From assembly GCF_009905375.1 (NCBI RefSeq), contig NC_133647.1:80938442-81002441 (forward strand): DNA of 64,000 nucleotides, given 5' to 3'. The DNA is from Apium graveolens. Its lineage: Eukaryota; Streptophyta; Magnoliopsida; Apiales; Apiaceae. Position 1 is the first letter of the stretch. Every line of letters begins with the position of its first letter. Made by a program: the position numbers and the translations under genes. The notes under the pieces are model-generated. The model worked only from the letters and a program-made list of their open reading frames with translations. It searched no databases and was not told the DNA's origin. Below are positions 23,712 to 34,307 of this stretch, piece by piece.

Positions 23712-24634
23712 GCATCTCTGAAAAGTAGCAGGTGCACCATAAAGTCCGAATGAAACTCGACGGAAAGAGAAAGTGCCAAAAGGACAAGTAAAGGTGGTTC
23801 TCTTGATCTTCTGGGGCAATGCAAACCTGATTATAGCCCGAATACCCATCCAGAAGAGAATAGTACTCATGACCAGCCAACCTATCAAGAATTTGATCAA
23901 TGAATGGATGAGGGAAGTGATCCTTCCTGGTGGCTTTATTCAGTTTTCGATAGTCCATGCATACTCTCCACCATATGACTGTCCGAGTAAGAATGAGCTC
24001 GTTCTTCTCATTAGCGACAACTGTAATGCCTCCTTTCTTAGGCACACACTACACCGGGCTCACCCATGAACTGTCAAAAATAGGATAAATGATCCCTGTA
24101 TCTAGCTATTTAAGAATTTTCTTCTTCATAACCTCTTTCATGATATGATTGAGTCTTATCTGTTGCTCAATAGTTGGCTTACTTCCTTCCTCAAGCAGAA
24201 TTTTATACATGCAATAAGAAGGGTTGATTCCCTTGATATCTACTATAGTCCATCCAATTACTGATTTAAATTCTCTCAGAATTCTCAAGAGCTTATCTTC
24301 GTCACTACCTGAAAGGTCAGATGCAATAATAACAGGAAAAGTAGATGCATCACCTAAAAAGGAATACCTCAAGTGACCAGGCAGTGGTTTTAGCTCAAGT
24401 GTGGGAGCTTCCTTGATAAATGGTTTAAGACGCTCCTGAGAGTTTTTCAGCTCCGCTAATCCAAGAGACTCGAATGGCAATTCCAATCTTCTTTTTCCAT
24501 GGAGAAGCATTCAAATACTGTAGCTGCTCTGCTCCTTCTTCATCTTCACTATCAGATTCCCATGTTAAGGATCTCTCTAAAGCATCAGTCCTTATCATTT
24601 GATCATGCTCTGAAGTCACTATAGAGTCGACCAA
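23712..24634 (-). pseudogene. Athila-like reverse transcriptase, N-terminal half only
   Basis: Pieces in order: LKPLPGHLRYSFLGDASTFPVIIAS and IGWTIVDIKGINPSYCMYKILLEE (24510-24106), CMDYRKLNKATRKDHFPHPF and LLDGYSGYNQVCIAPEDQE with the first catalytic Asp (24045-23701), and TTFTCPFGTFSFRR with GAPATFQRC (near 23800-23712). The reading then passes into the third ORF, so the second catalytic motif (xMDD) is absent. Several frameshifts occur. Confidence 0.85.
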
Positions 24635-24646
24635 TTTTACCTTAAA

Positions 24647-25009
24647 TCATTCCTCTTCATCAGCAGGGAATTTTATTGCATTGAAGACATTGAAATTCAC
24701 ATCCCGCCCTTGAACTCTCATTGTAAGCTCATCCTTCTGCACATAGATCAGAGTTTGGCCTGTAGCTAAAAATGGTCTCCCCAAGATAATGGGAATCTTC
24801 TTATCTTCCTCGAAGTGTAGAATGACAAAATCAGCCGGAAAGATGAGTTTATCCACCTTAAGCAAGACATCCTCTACTACATCTCGAGGATAAGTGATGG
24901 AACAGTCAGTCAACTGTAAAGACATGTTTAACGGTTTAGGATCAGGCAGACCAAGTTTTTTGAAGACAGACAAGGGCATGATATTGATGCTAGCTCCCAA
25001 GTCACACAA
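24647..25009 (-). pseudogene. Athila-like aspartic protease domain
   Basis: CDLGASINIMPLSVFKKLGL, DVVEDVLLKVDKLIFPADFVIL and IPIILGRPFLATG are the standard Athila/Tat protease signature, with DLGAS at the active site and ILGRPFL as the flap-distal hydrophobic Gly motif. Open for 120 codons. The region between this and gag (25010-25727) carries recognisable Lys/Pro-rich linker sequence but in broken frames. Confidence 0.85.
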
Positions 25010-25727
25010 ACACTTGTTGAAAGACAGATTTCTAATGGTACAAGGTATCGTGAAGCTTCCTGGATCTTTAAGTTTAGTTGGGAGTTTCTATTGCAGCACA
25101 ACACTACACTCTTCCGTTAGAGTAACGGTTTCCAACTCTCAAGTTTTAGCTTCCGAGATAGAATACCCTTCATGAACTTAGCATAGCTCGACATCTGTTC
25201 TAGAGCTTCCGCAAAAGGTATGTTAATATACAACTTCTTGAAAACCTCCAAAAACTTAACAAATTACTTGTCGAACTTCTGCTTTTGAAGTCTTTTAGGA
25301 TATGGAGGTGGAGGATACACTTGTTTGACTCTTGTATTCTGCTCAGGAGGAGTGTTTTCGACCTCTTTCCTTCTGCAGATTTCCAATGCCTTATTAAACT
25401 GACCTCAAACACTCTTCCAAGTCACACAGAGGCTAGTCCAGGAAAGAGGGAAGTTAAAGAATAGCTTAAGGTAATCACCCTGAGGTCTGGAAAGGTCGCG
25501 AGCCCTCAGAATATAAAAAAGAAAAATCTGAAATTTTTTTCACTTGGAAGAGTTCCTTGAGGTCGGTTCAATAAGGAATTGGCAATCTTCCTAATCTGAT
25601 TCTCCAGAGTTTTGATAGAAACCGCTTGGCTTTTGCACATAAGACTCTACTCCTCCAATTCAGATTTTTCATTAGAAGATGAACCGGCACCTCAATGAGA
25701 TTGATGTTGCATTCCCTATGGCTGAAA

Positions 25728-26821
25728 TTACTGCCTTGGTGCATACTGTTGCTGAAAACCAGGAGGATTGAAAATCTTGTTTCCAAACTGCTGGTAAGGC
25801 TGTTGCATTGCATTCTGATTATTGCTCCAGCTGAAGTTCGGATGATTGCGGTTATTAGGTTGATAAGTAGCAGGAACATGTTGTTGCGGCCTCTGAAAGT
25901 TGCTCAAGAACTGTGCTGATTCATTAGATACAGCACATTGCTCCGTCGCATGCGATCCTGCACAAAGCTCATAAATACTCATTATCGGTTGAACACAATA
26001 GCTGGTCAGAGAATTGACCTTCATAGTCAATGCCTTTAACTGAGCAGCGATAGCTGTAGCTATATCCACCTCAAGAACTCCTACTACCTTGCCTTGTGGT
26101 AGCCTCTGAGTTGGATTCCGATATTCATTTGCAGCCATCATCTCAATCAGCTCATAAGCTTCCTCATAGCTCTTAGCCCATAAAGATCCACCTAATGCTG
26201 CATCGAGCATAGGTCTTGACTGTGTTTCTAAGCCAATATAAAAGCAATTGATCACCATCCAGTCAGGCATTCCATGACGAGGACACTTCCTAAGCATCTC
26301 CTTGTAGCGCTCACAAGATTCACATAAAGATTCACCCGATTGCTGTGTGAACTGAGTAAGAGCATTCCTGATTACAGCTGTATTTTCCATAGGGAAGAAT
26401 TTAGTAAGAAACTTTTGAGCAAGATCTTCCCATGTCGCAATGGAACCTGGTGGAGAGAGTGCAACCAGCTCTTAGCTTTATCCCTCAGAGAGAATGGGAA
26501 AAGTCTCAATTTCACAGCATCTTCAGAAACATTATTGAACTTAAAGGTGTCGCAGATCTCGATGAAATCCCTAATGTGCATATTGGGATCTTCCGTTGGA
26601 GAACCCCCAAACTGGACTGGGTTTTGTACCATCTGAATTGTGTCAGGCTTGATTTTAAAGGTATTTGCTACGATAGTTGGCCTGACAATGCTAGATTGAA
26701 TGTCATTGTTCTTGGGTTGAGAATAATCCATCAACGCTTTCGTTGGTGCTGCTGGTTCTCCCATTGTAATGATCTCTTCTTCTTCAACTTTCTCAACTGC
26801 TTCAAAAATTTCTTCTTCCAC
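25728..26821 (-). pseudogene. Athila-like gag, frameshifted, with a damaged zinc knuckle
   Basis: The first frame (26821-26372) has the acidic start MEEEIFEAVEKVEEEEI, then GGSPTEDPNMHIRDFIEICDTFKF and LRLFPFSLRDKAKSWLHSL, the Athila gag core. A frameshift near 26430 passes to the frame 26390-25728 (LTQFTQQSGESLCESCERYKEMLRKCPRHGM, YELIEMMAANEYR), which ends in an Asn/Gln/Pro-rich tail. The zinc knuckle reads YELCAGSHATEQC: the first Cys of the expected CX2CX4HX4C is Tyr. The short coding-like frame upstream (about 26821-26866) may extend the N-terminus. Confidence 0.85.
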
Positions 26822-26998
26822 TTCTTCAACTACTTTATCTTCTTCAATTATTTCTTACAAGATTGAGACCGTGTTCACATACACGCTCTCTAGGGTACCT
26901 GAAACACAACAAGGTAACCTTATAAGTAATATAATCTGAGTCAGTGAACTTTAACGACCACTAATGTCAAGCACATAAACTAAAATTTAACACCGAGT

Positions 26999-27015
26999 CC
27001 CCGACAGCGGCGCCA
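26999..27015 (-). other. Primer-binding site, Asp-tRNA type
   Basis: The - strand reads TGGCGCCGCTGTCGGGG, close to the Athila/Tat primer site usually attributed to tRNA-Asp (TGGCGCCGTTGCCGGGG). It lies 6 bp inside the LTR edge at 27022. Confidence 0.85.
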
Positions 27016-27021
27016 AAAACT

Positions 27022-28435
27022 TGTTCGCACTAAAACACACGTGAAAATACACGCAAGCATACGTGATCACAAGTAGTATAAGATATAAGTCAAGTTCATT
27101 CCCACAGGGATTAGTTAAGTTAAGTTCAGATTATGCACTTATGCAACAATGTGTGATTGTTCACAACTAAGATAATTAACAAATTCGAGTTGATTAACTA
27201 CCTAAGAGATTATACTAGAAAACTTAAAGTAAGAGATTAAAAAGTAAATTACTTATATGAGAATAAAACATGGGATTCTAACTTCATTAAATACTTCATT
27301 CAAAGTTTATGTCTTTATAAATAGTATGCGATGGTGATGATAACTAATCTGGATAACACGAAACTAGTATACGCTATCTTTCGATATACGTATACCCTAC
27401 TACTAAGCATCCACAATCAAGATAAAAGTTAAGTAGACACCAATTATGCTTTGACCCTATATGTCTATAAGATTTTAAAATATAACGGTTGAAGAGCAAG
27501 TTATCTATTATGATTACATAGGGTGTGTAAGATGGTTAAAATTACACTATGAACTATGCATGTCAATTCATATATAAACCTTTGCTAGCATGGCAAGTTA
27601 TAAATCTCTATATTCACTGTCGCTTCAATAAAGATTAACAAACAATCTTAGATGTTAGCTACGCATCAAAGACGAATAAGCATAACCAAACTAGGAAATC
27701 ATAAATCACCACACACTAAAGATTTAGAACAATCAACTATTGAAATCCATAAGTAAATCCGCTAGAACCCCATGACAACGATTAGTTCATGATCGAATAC
27801 ATCGTCACCATGGGTTCCAATAAAAGCATGATAATAATTAAGTTCAGAATACTACGATAGAACATAAAAGTAATAGGGTTTAGAAAAAAGCAAAAACAAG
27901 CATCCAAAAGTATCGCCTAAATCGAAGAATATAACAGTATGAAACTAATTCTTCTTCTCCTTAGCTGTCTTGTGTGCTCTAGGTCTTCCTAATGTTCTCC
28001 CTTGCTTCCTTCTTTATAAAAACCGTCTTTTTATCTTTATATAGTCTCTTAGATGATCTAGATGCTTCAGTTCTTCAAATCAGAATGGAATCAGGATTCT
28101 GGAAAAAACAACAGGCGCGGCCATCCCGCTTCCAGCGCGAGCACGCTGCTTTTTTGCTAAACTGGCATGGCCGCCCCGTCTTGAGCGCGGGTACGCTGAG
28201 GTTCTGCTGAATTTCTGATTTTTGATGTTTTGCGCTCCTTTCTTCGTGCGATCTCCCAAAATTTATTAATGACTTCTTTTTAGCATAAAATCATTGAAAA
28301 ACTCCATTCCTCCTCTTGACTAGTGCCCTGTAATGCAATTACACAAAACACATCAAAAAGACCACATACTTGAGTACAAATCATCCAGTTTAAGCCGAAA
28401 TGAAGCGTTCAAAGTGATATAAATTCCACTTATCA
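27022..28435 (-). repeat. 5' LTR of Athila-like element
   Basis: Begins TGTTCGCAC and ends CTTATCA on the + strand. Contains the GC-rich double module (28112-28200) and a TATA-like motif near 28036-28043. Diverged by several percent from the 3' LTR. Confidence 0.9.
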
Positions 28436-28440
28436 ACCAA
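28436..28440 (+). repeat. Target-site duplication of Athila-like element, right copy (accaa)
   Basis: Matches 19991-19995; the host copia reading continues in frame across the two copies. Confidence 0.9.
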
Positions 28441-31156
28441 GTGCTGATAATCTCCCTGCAGTTCTAAGTACTGATACTTTCCTGTAGTCCATTCAATCTA
28501 ATATTCCATCACATGTAGCAATCCCTATTTTTTATAAAGAACAGTCCATTCACTCTACTATTCCATCACATGAAAATCTCCCTGTTGTTGCTAAAGATAT
28601 AGTAGCACAACAGTCCATTCATAAAGATCTATCCACTACATGATCACTATAGTACTCCACAGTTACTGAGATTTTGAGGTCAATCCTGAAGCTCCAGTCC
28701 ATCTGTGTACAATTCTTGAAGATGTGGAGCTAAATACAGATGGTATGGAAGTTTCTGAGGCAGTTGGATCACATACAGTTCCAAATTCTGATTTTATCTT
28801 ACATGCTAAAGCTGGAGATGAAGTTCATCAGATAGTTCAAGATCCAGTTGTAAATGAATAGTCTAATGATGGTAAAGAAGCTGATACTTCAAATGCTCTT
28901 ATAGATCCTGAGGATGATCTATTCTTCCCTGAAAATATGCCTACACATGTGAGGCAACATAAGCTTAAGGAGTTAGATGCTAAAAAGAAGCATAATTAGT
29001 TTGATGATATCTGGAATGCTAAATGGAAAGATGATGCATATCCTATTTCCAGAACCAATGTTGTTAAACATCTGGAAATAGCTAATAGAGAATTCAAAAT
29101 CCTGACATGCTGAATCACCTCAAAGCATCTACTCTGATAGTAAAATCCTTGCATACATCTGAAGAAGCAACTAATTCTCAAATCAATTAGATCAAAGAAT
29201 CCTTGATTGCTTCCAAGCTGACTACTCATCAGGAAATTCATAAGCAGATTGCACAAATTATTGACAGAAAGACTAAAATTGAAGCCAATCGGGAAAGATT
29301 GGAAGCTAAGCAAGAGAAAATGTCTTAAAAACTTACAGAGGTACAAAAATCAATGGAGCTGATACTTTCTCTACTTCTTGGTGATAATGCCAAAAGGGGG
29401 AGAAGGTTGTTAAATCTAAATGCAAGCAGCTCACATTGATAAATGCTGATGATGAAAATCCTAATGGAGATAATAAGGGGGGGGGGACAGAATGACAGTG
29501 TAAGGAGAAGAGGTGAAGAGCTAGTTGGGACTAGTGGGTCATCAAATGCTGTTACCAGGTCTCAATCTAGACAAGATGGAGAAAGTAGGAGCAATGAAAG
29601 AAGAATACAATCAAAGGAACTGAATGTGACTACAACAACTCAACAAACTATGAAAGTCAACTGCTGATGATGACTAAGGCATTATGAAGATAGAAGCTGG
29701 TGTAGAAGCAAGTCAGTATCTTCAAACTCTGTAACTAAAAGGTAGAAAGACAACTCTGTTCTACAAGGATCCAAAGATTCAAGCATTTGACTCTGAGATG
29801 AGTAGAAGAATATTTGAGAATTCAAGAATTCTATGAAGACAGCAAATACTGATGTTGTTATCTCTCAAGATCCATATGAAGATGATCCCTCTAACAAACC
29901 AACCAAAGGGGTAGTTATAAGGGAGGTAAGTCAAACAGATGATGAAAGATCTCTGATTTCTTAAGAAATCTTAGATGCTGACAGGAGTCATAAGGGGAAA
30001 GAGAAGATAGGAGAGAAGTTCAAGCCTCCAAATCCTAAAGCCAAAGCTATTGCTAAGAAGAAATCAGTATCTAAGACATCCAAACATCAAATACTGATAG
30101 ATCCGGTTTATACAGTAGCTCAATCTTTTGATACTGAAGAAAGAGTTGAAGAAAAAGAAGTCAGTCAAGCTTATCAAAGAAGGAAGATTTATGGAGCTGA
30201 CTGAGCTGAAAAATTGAAGTTAACCTTTGACATTGCTCAAGTTAATGAAGAAGCAAAAGCTGTTGTTCAACCAATCACAACCTCTGATACTACTCATGTT
30301 GTTGATTTTATAAACACAATTTAAGATGAGTTATCAAATCCTGATTCTGAAAACATAAACTCTGATAAGCCAGAACTTACTCTTGAAGAAAAGAGAAAGC
30401 TACTATGGGGAAACAAGAAACCTGTGCCTAGAAGAGATTCTTCTGAAACATTAAAGAAAATTTACAATGGAAGTTCTCGTGCTAGAAAACCTGGAATCAC
30501 AAGTGGTCTGGGAAGGTTAGATGTTGATCCATCTGTAGGTGATGCTTTGATTCTGAGAAAACATGCTAATCTGACAGAAATTAGAGACAATGTGATGCTT
30601 GAAGACTTACAGAAGATCATATCAGTATAAATTGTTATTGATCTTGTTAATTTTATGGAGTCCGGGAAAAGATTGAGGTTAAAACAAGAACAGTTAAGAG
30701 ACAAACCATGACATGAATTAGAACTTATTGCTATAAATTTTAAGGTAACCAATCTTGTAACTGCCAGATGGTCTGCATTCATAAAGAACCTGGTACAGTT
30801 GAAGCAGAGAGGGATGCCTTATAAATCTAACTACATTCCAAAGTACATTGATCAAACTGAATATACTGTTGATAGCCTATTGGAGGAGCCAAGATAGAAA
30901 TGAGTCTAGGAATGAAAGTCATAACTTTTAATCCTGATGGAAAGAAGATTAGATTTCTGGAACTAGAAGATCTATCTCTTGGGAACTCAAAGCTACATGA
31001 TCTCAGGGATGCCATCTATCAGAATGATGAATCAATAGACGAGCTGAAAGAATACAAATAGAGGATGCAATGGTACTTAATTGAAATGGAAGAAAATATG
31101 CTGAGGAAGTTTCTTGAAGACTCTCCAGACTGTGTTAGAGTTCAGAATAAAGAATA
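28441..31156 (+). pseudogene. SIRE-like third ORF remnant, downstream part
   Basis: The continuation of the third ORF after the Athila insertion. Islands include HVRQHKLKELDAKKKHN (near 28950-28998), DIWNAKWKDDAYPISRTNVV, a Lys/Glu-rich coiled-coil-like stretch (29200-29350), SHKGKEKIGEKFKPPNPKAK (near 29980-30040), HQILIDPVYTVAQS, RKIYGAD, WGNKKPVPRRDSSETLKKIYNGSS (near 30400-30470) and a final stop at 31154-31156. A G10 run at 29477-29486 marks one frameshift. The minus-strand remnant at 33060-34307 is homologous (for example ILIDPVY and KRDSS). Function unknown. Confidence 0.7.
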
Positions 31157-31261
31157 AAGTCAGATATTCACTGTCTGTAAGATTGTATATGTTTTTTTGA
31201 TTTCTGCATATAGATAGTTTTGACATCATCAATTAGAACTTGTACATGATTACATAATGCA

Positions 31262-31276
31262 CAAGTTGGGGGAGAT
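31262..31276 (+). other. Polypurine tract of SIRE-like remnant
   Basis: caagttgggggagat directly before the LTR, with the same GGGGGAGAT core as the intact element (63342-63350). Confidence 0.85.
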
Positions 31277-31778
31277 TGTTAGATATAATTGATGATATCA
31301 GGAGAAAAACTATTAGGAGTTAATATCAGGACTTACTGAAGGTGACATCATCAGTACTTGTACATCAATACTTGATGATCAGCAGTTGATGTCATCAGGA
31401 CTTAGTCACTTTAGTAGATATTCGAGAAGGAAAAGGATTGCATAATTCAAGGTGGTAAATGACTTTATTTCAGAAGCAATCAACATGGATATGTAATAGG
31501 TTTTCTTATTATAATAGAATATGATTCCTTATTGATTGTGTAATTGTGCATTATATAAGCACATATTAGGTTTACTCTATCTGAGTTGAGATAACGAATT
31601 GTAATATCTTTCAAGATAACCTAGAAGCTCTCAAGGATAATTGTTCATCCTTTGAGAGAGTACTTGTGTGATGGTTTTTATCTGATTAATATAAAAACTG
31701 TTGATTTTGTTAAATCTTTATCAAATTGTTTGCATAAACTGTATTCACCCCCCTCTACAGTTGATTACAGACCTAACA
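31277..31778 (+). repeat. 3' LTR of SIRE-like remnant
   Basis: 502 bp, TGTTAGATATA to GACCTAACA, with perfect 6-bp terminal inverted repeats (TGTTAG/CTAACA). Its end has the C-run and CTAC typical of this lineage (attcacccccctctac), as in the intact element (52725-52742). No 5' partner is in the window. Confidence 0.85.
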
Positions 31779-32519
31779 TAAAATTAACTGGTTTTGGAAA
31801 TCGAACCATGGTATCCCTACAAAAATCCAACATAATTACCACTATACTGAAACTATTTTAATGGCATACAACAATATCAATGTTACTTATTATAAAATCT
31901 TAGGGTGGGCCAATGCAGGTAGTCTGTTAATAATATATTTTAATTATTTTCCAAACTCGATCTTCAAGATATGTTGAACTGAATTTCCTGTAAAAGTAGT
32001 ATAAATTATTTTAAAACTTTATGGAAAAAAACAAATTATTATAAAAAATAATTTAAAATTATATATATATATATTTGTAACTATTTTAATTTATACAATT
32101 TTTTTCTTTCGGTGCGTCGTATGAGTAAAATGCTAGTTATATGTAAGGGTTTCTTGGGTAGATAAATAAAAGTATAAAATAAACTAAGAACATCTCAAAT
32201 GATATTAATTAAAATGATGGGATAAATTATTATAAACTAGTGATTTTATAAAAAAATTCAAAACAGTAAATTGATGTATTCTAGTGGACTTTACTATTAT
32301 GACCGTTTATATTTGGAAAAAGCTTAAAAGGCCGTGCCTTGCACCGACCTGTTATACCAGATTAATTTCTCAAATAAATTTGAATAACTATTAAAATAAT
32401 TTTATAATGAAAAATGGTAAAATAAAAATATACTTTATCTTTTTTGACCTTAGTGTTAGGCCTTTAAGTGAATATAGTATTTAACAATCAAATCAAATTA
32501 AGAATTCAAATGCAAAGAA
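31779..32519. other. AT-rich spacer between two tail-to-tail SIRE remnants
   Basis: No coding frame or recognised element; several A/T runs and a (TA)n patch near 32061-32073. Confidence 0.5.
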
Positions 32520-32971
32520 CAGTTTATATATATATATATTGATAACAAAAACGGTTACAAAACTCTCTCAAATGATTAATAGATATCTTTGAGAGCTGCT
32601 AGATTACGCGAATGATATATAAGTAATCGACACCTATAGTTTTAACTCAATCTGTACTTATATACTGCACAGTTACACAATCAATCCAAGATATATCAAA
32701 TATGGAAATATAATGTATATCTTATAATTGATTGGTACGAATACTAAAGTCCTACACCGATATATCTCTGCAAATATTATCTCTTTGTGACAGTATCAAT
32801 TATCTCCTAATTTTCAGCTTGACAAATGCTGATATGATATATGGTGATGACAAATGTTGATCCTCAAATACTGAAGATGCCATCCTTTGTCAAACTCTGA
32901 TATTCATCAGTCATGGACTCTAATGGAAAACTATGATAGCTACATACTGATATCATCAATTATATCTAGCA
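32520..32971 (-). repeat. 3' LTR of second SIRE-like remnant, truncated end
   Basis: The - strand starts TGCTAGATATAATTGATG, nearly the same as the LTR at 31277, after a purine tract (caagttgggggtgat, 32972-32986). Later blocks such as TTGATTGTGTAA and CTCTCAA...TTTGAGAGAGT are also shared. The outer edge near 32520 is uncertain because the conserved LTR end is not visible. Confidence 0.75.
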
Positions 32972-34307
32972 ATCACCCCCAACTTGTGCATTATGAAAAT
33001 ATATAGAAGTTCCTAATTGATGATGTCAAAAACTATCTAAATGCATAAATACAATAATATACAATTTTCAATAAGTGTATCAGACTTTATTTTATAATCC
33101 TGAATCTTGGCATATGATGTAGCTTCATTAAAGAATTTTATGAGAAGATTTTCTTCAGCTACACTTAAGTACCTTTTCATTCTCGGCTTGATAGCCTTCA
33201 GCTCTTGCGTAGATTCATCATTTTGATCAAGAGCTGCTCTGAGGTCATGAAGTTTGGATGTGCTTAGTGATATATTATCCAGTTCAAGGAATCCAATCTT
33301 CTAATCATTAGGATTAAAAGTAAGAACTTTCACTCCTTGAGATTTAGTTATCTGAGCTTCTCCTTAAGACAGATCAGCAGTTGAGCCATTTTTAGTAATG
33401 TACTTTGGAAAGTACTTGCATTTGTTTGGCATTACTCTTTGCTTTTTGTACACCAAGTTCTTCAAGAATTTAGATCATCTAGCAAAAGTGAAGTTGATTA
33501 CTTTAAGAAAATAAACAACACAATTCAATTCTTCTCATGGTTTCTGTTGCATCTGCTCTTGAGAAATTCTCAACCTCTTGCCCGTCTCAAGAAAATAGAT
33601 CATCTTTTCTTTTGGCTTGTTTGTATCAAACATGTCAAGCACAATTTGAACAAAGATGATCTTTTATTAATCTTCAAGTTCCACATTCTTTCCAGTTCCT
33701 ATCAAATTGTTGCTATAGAATAAGAGCATCACCTTGATATATATCAGCACTTGGAAGACCCAAACCACTAGTTTTTCCAGCTATTCTAGAGAGAGTATTT
33801 CCACTGAGTATTTTCTTGATTATATCAGAAGAATCCCTTTTGGGTGATGTTATCTTACTGCTCCATAACAACTTCTTCTTATTAGTAAGTGAAATATTTG
33901 ATTGATCAAGGAATTGAAGGAGGCTTAGATGTATCTTCATCAGAAATTACTTTATCAGCATTTATTCCCTGAACAGTAATATCTTCAACATGAGTAACAT
34001 CAGTGGTTGTGACTGGTTGAATTTTAGTGTTTATTTCTTCAACTTGAGCAAAGTCAGTGGTTGAAGTGATTTTCAGCTTTTCAGTCCAATCAGATCCATA
34101 AATAACTTTTTTCCTTTTTTGAACCTGATTTGCTTCTTCTTCAAGAACTTTATCTTTATTAGCTTCATCATGACATTGATTTACTAAATAGACTGGATCT
34201 ATCAATATTTGTGATTTTATAACTGCTGATTTTTCTCCAACTTTCTCCTTCCCCTTATAACTTCTATTAGCATTTAAAATAACTTTAGACCTAATATTCA
34301 GCCTTTC
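32972..34307 (-). pseudogene. Second SIRE-like third ORF remnant, C-terminal part
   Basis: Frames 34322-33906 and 33940-33713 match the + strand remnant: SYKGKEKVGEKSAV, SQILIDPVYLVNQ, RKKVIYGSDWTEKLK, FAQVEEIN, SPKRDSSDIIKKILSG, GKTSGLG, QGDALIL. Further downstream the reading is broken. The remnant is cut at 34307/34308 by the LTR of a gypsy element; the inserted LTR begins after ctttc (34303-34307). Confidence 0.8.

Larger units (their letters stand above)
19996..28435 (-). mobile_element. Athila-like gypsy element, complete ends, internal deletion
   Basis: An 8440-bp element with LTRs of 1413 and 1414 bp, a perfect 5-bp target duplication (accaa), primer-binding site and polypurine tract. 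On the - strand: 5' LTR (28435-27022), gag, protease, RT first half, then directly the third ORF, 3' UTR, 3' LTR. The second half of RT, RNase H and integrase are missing, so it is a non-autonomous deletion derivative that also carries frameshifts. The two LTRs differ at about 6% of positions over the first 330 bp I compared, including a few short indels, so the insertion is older than the right-hand elements. Confidence 0.9.
16587..31778 (+). mobile_element. SIRE-like copia element, decayed, split by an Athila-like insertion
   Basis: Reading + strand: gag tail, integrase fragment, start of RT, then a long third ORF interrupted by the Athila-like element (19996-28435), then polypurine tract and 3' LTR. 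The 5' LTR, most of gag, protease, RT and RNase H are missing. The frame reading SDVPSADNLPAVLSTDT runs straight across the Athila insertion point (19985-19995 to 28441 onward), which proves that both halves were one sequence. Confidence 0.85.

Noticed and set aside
29443..29667. Separate small gene of 74 codons
   Set aside because: It is part of the decayed third ORF, opened by a frame change at the G10 run.
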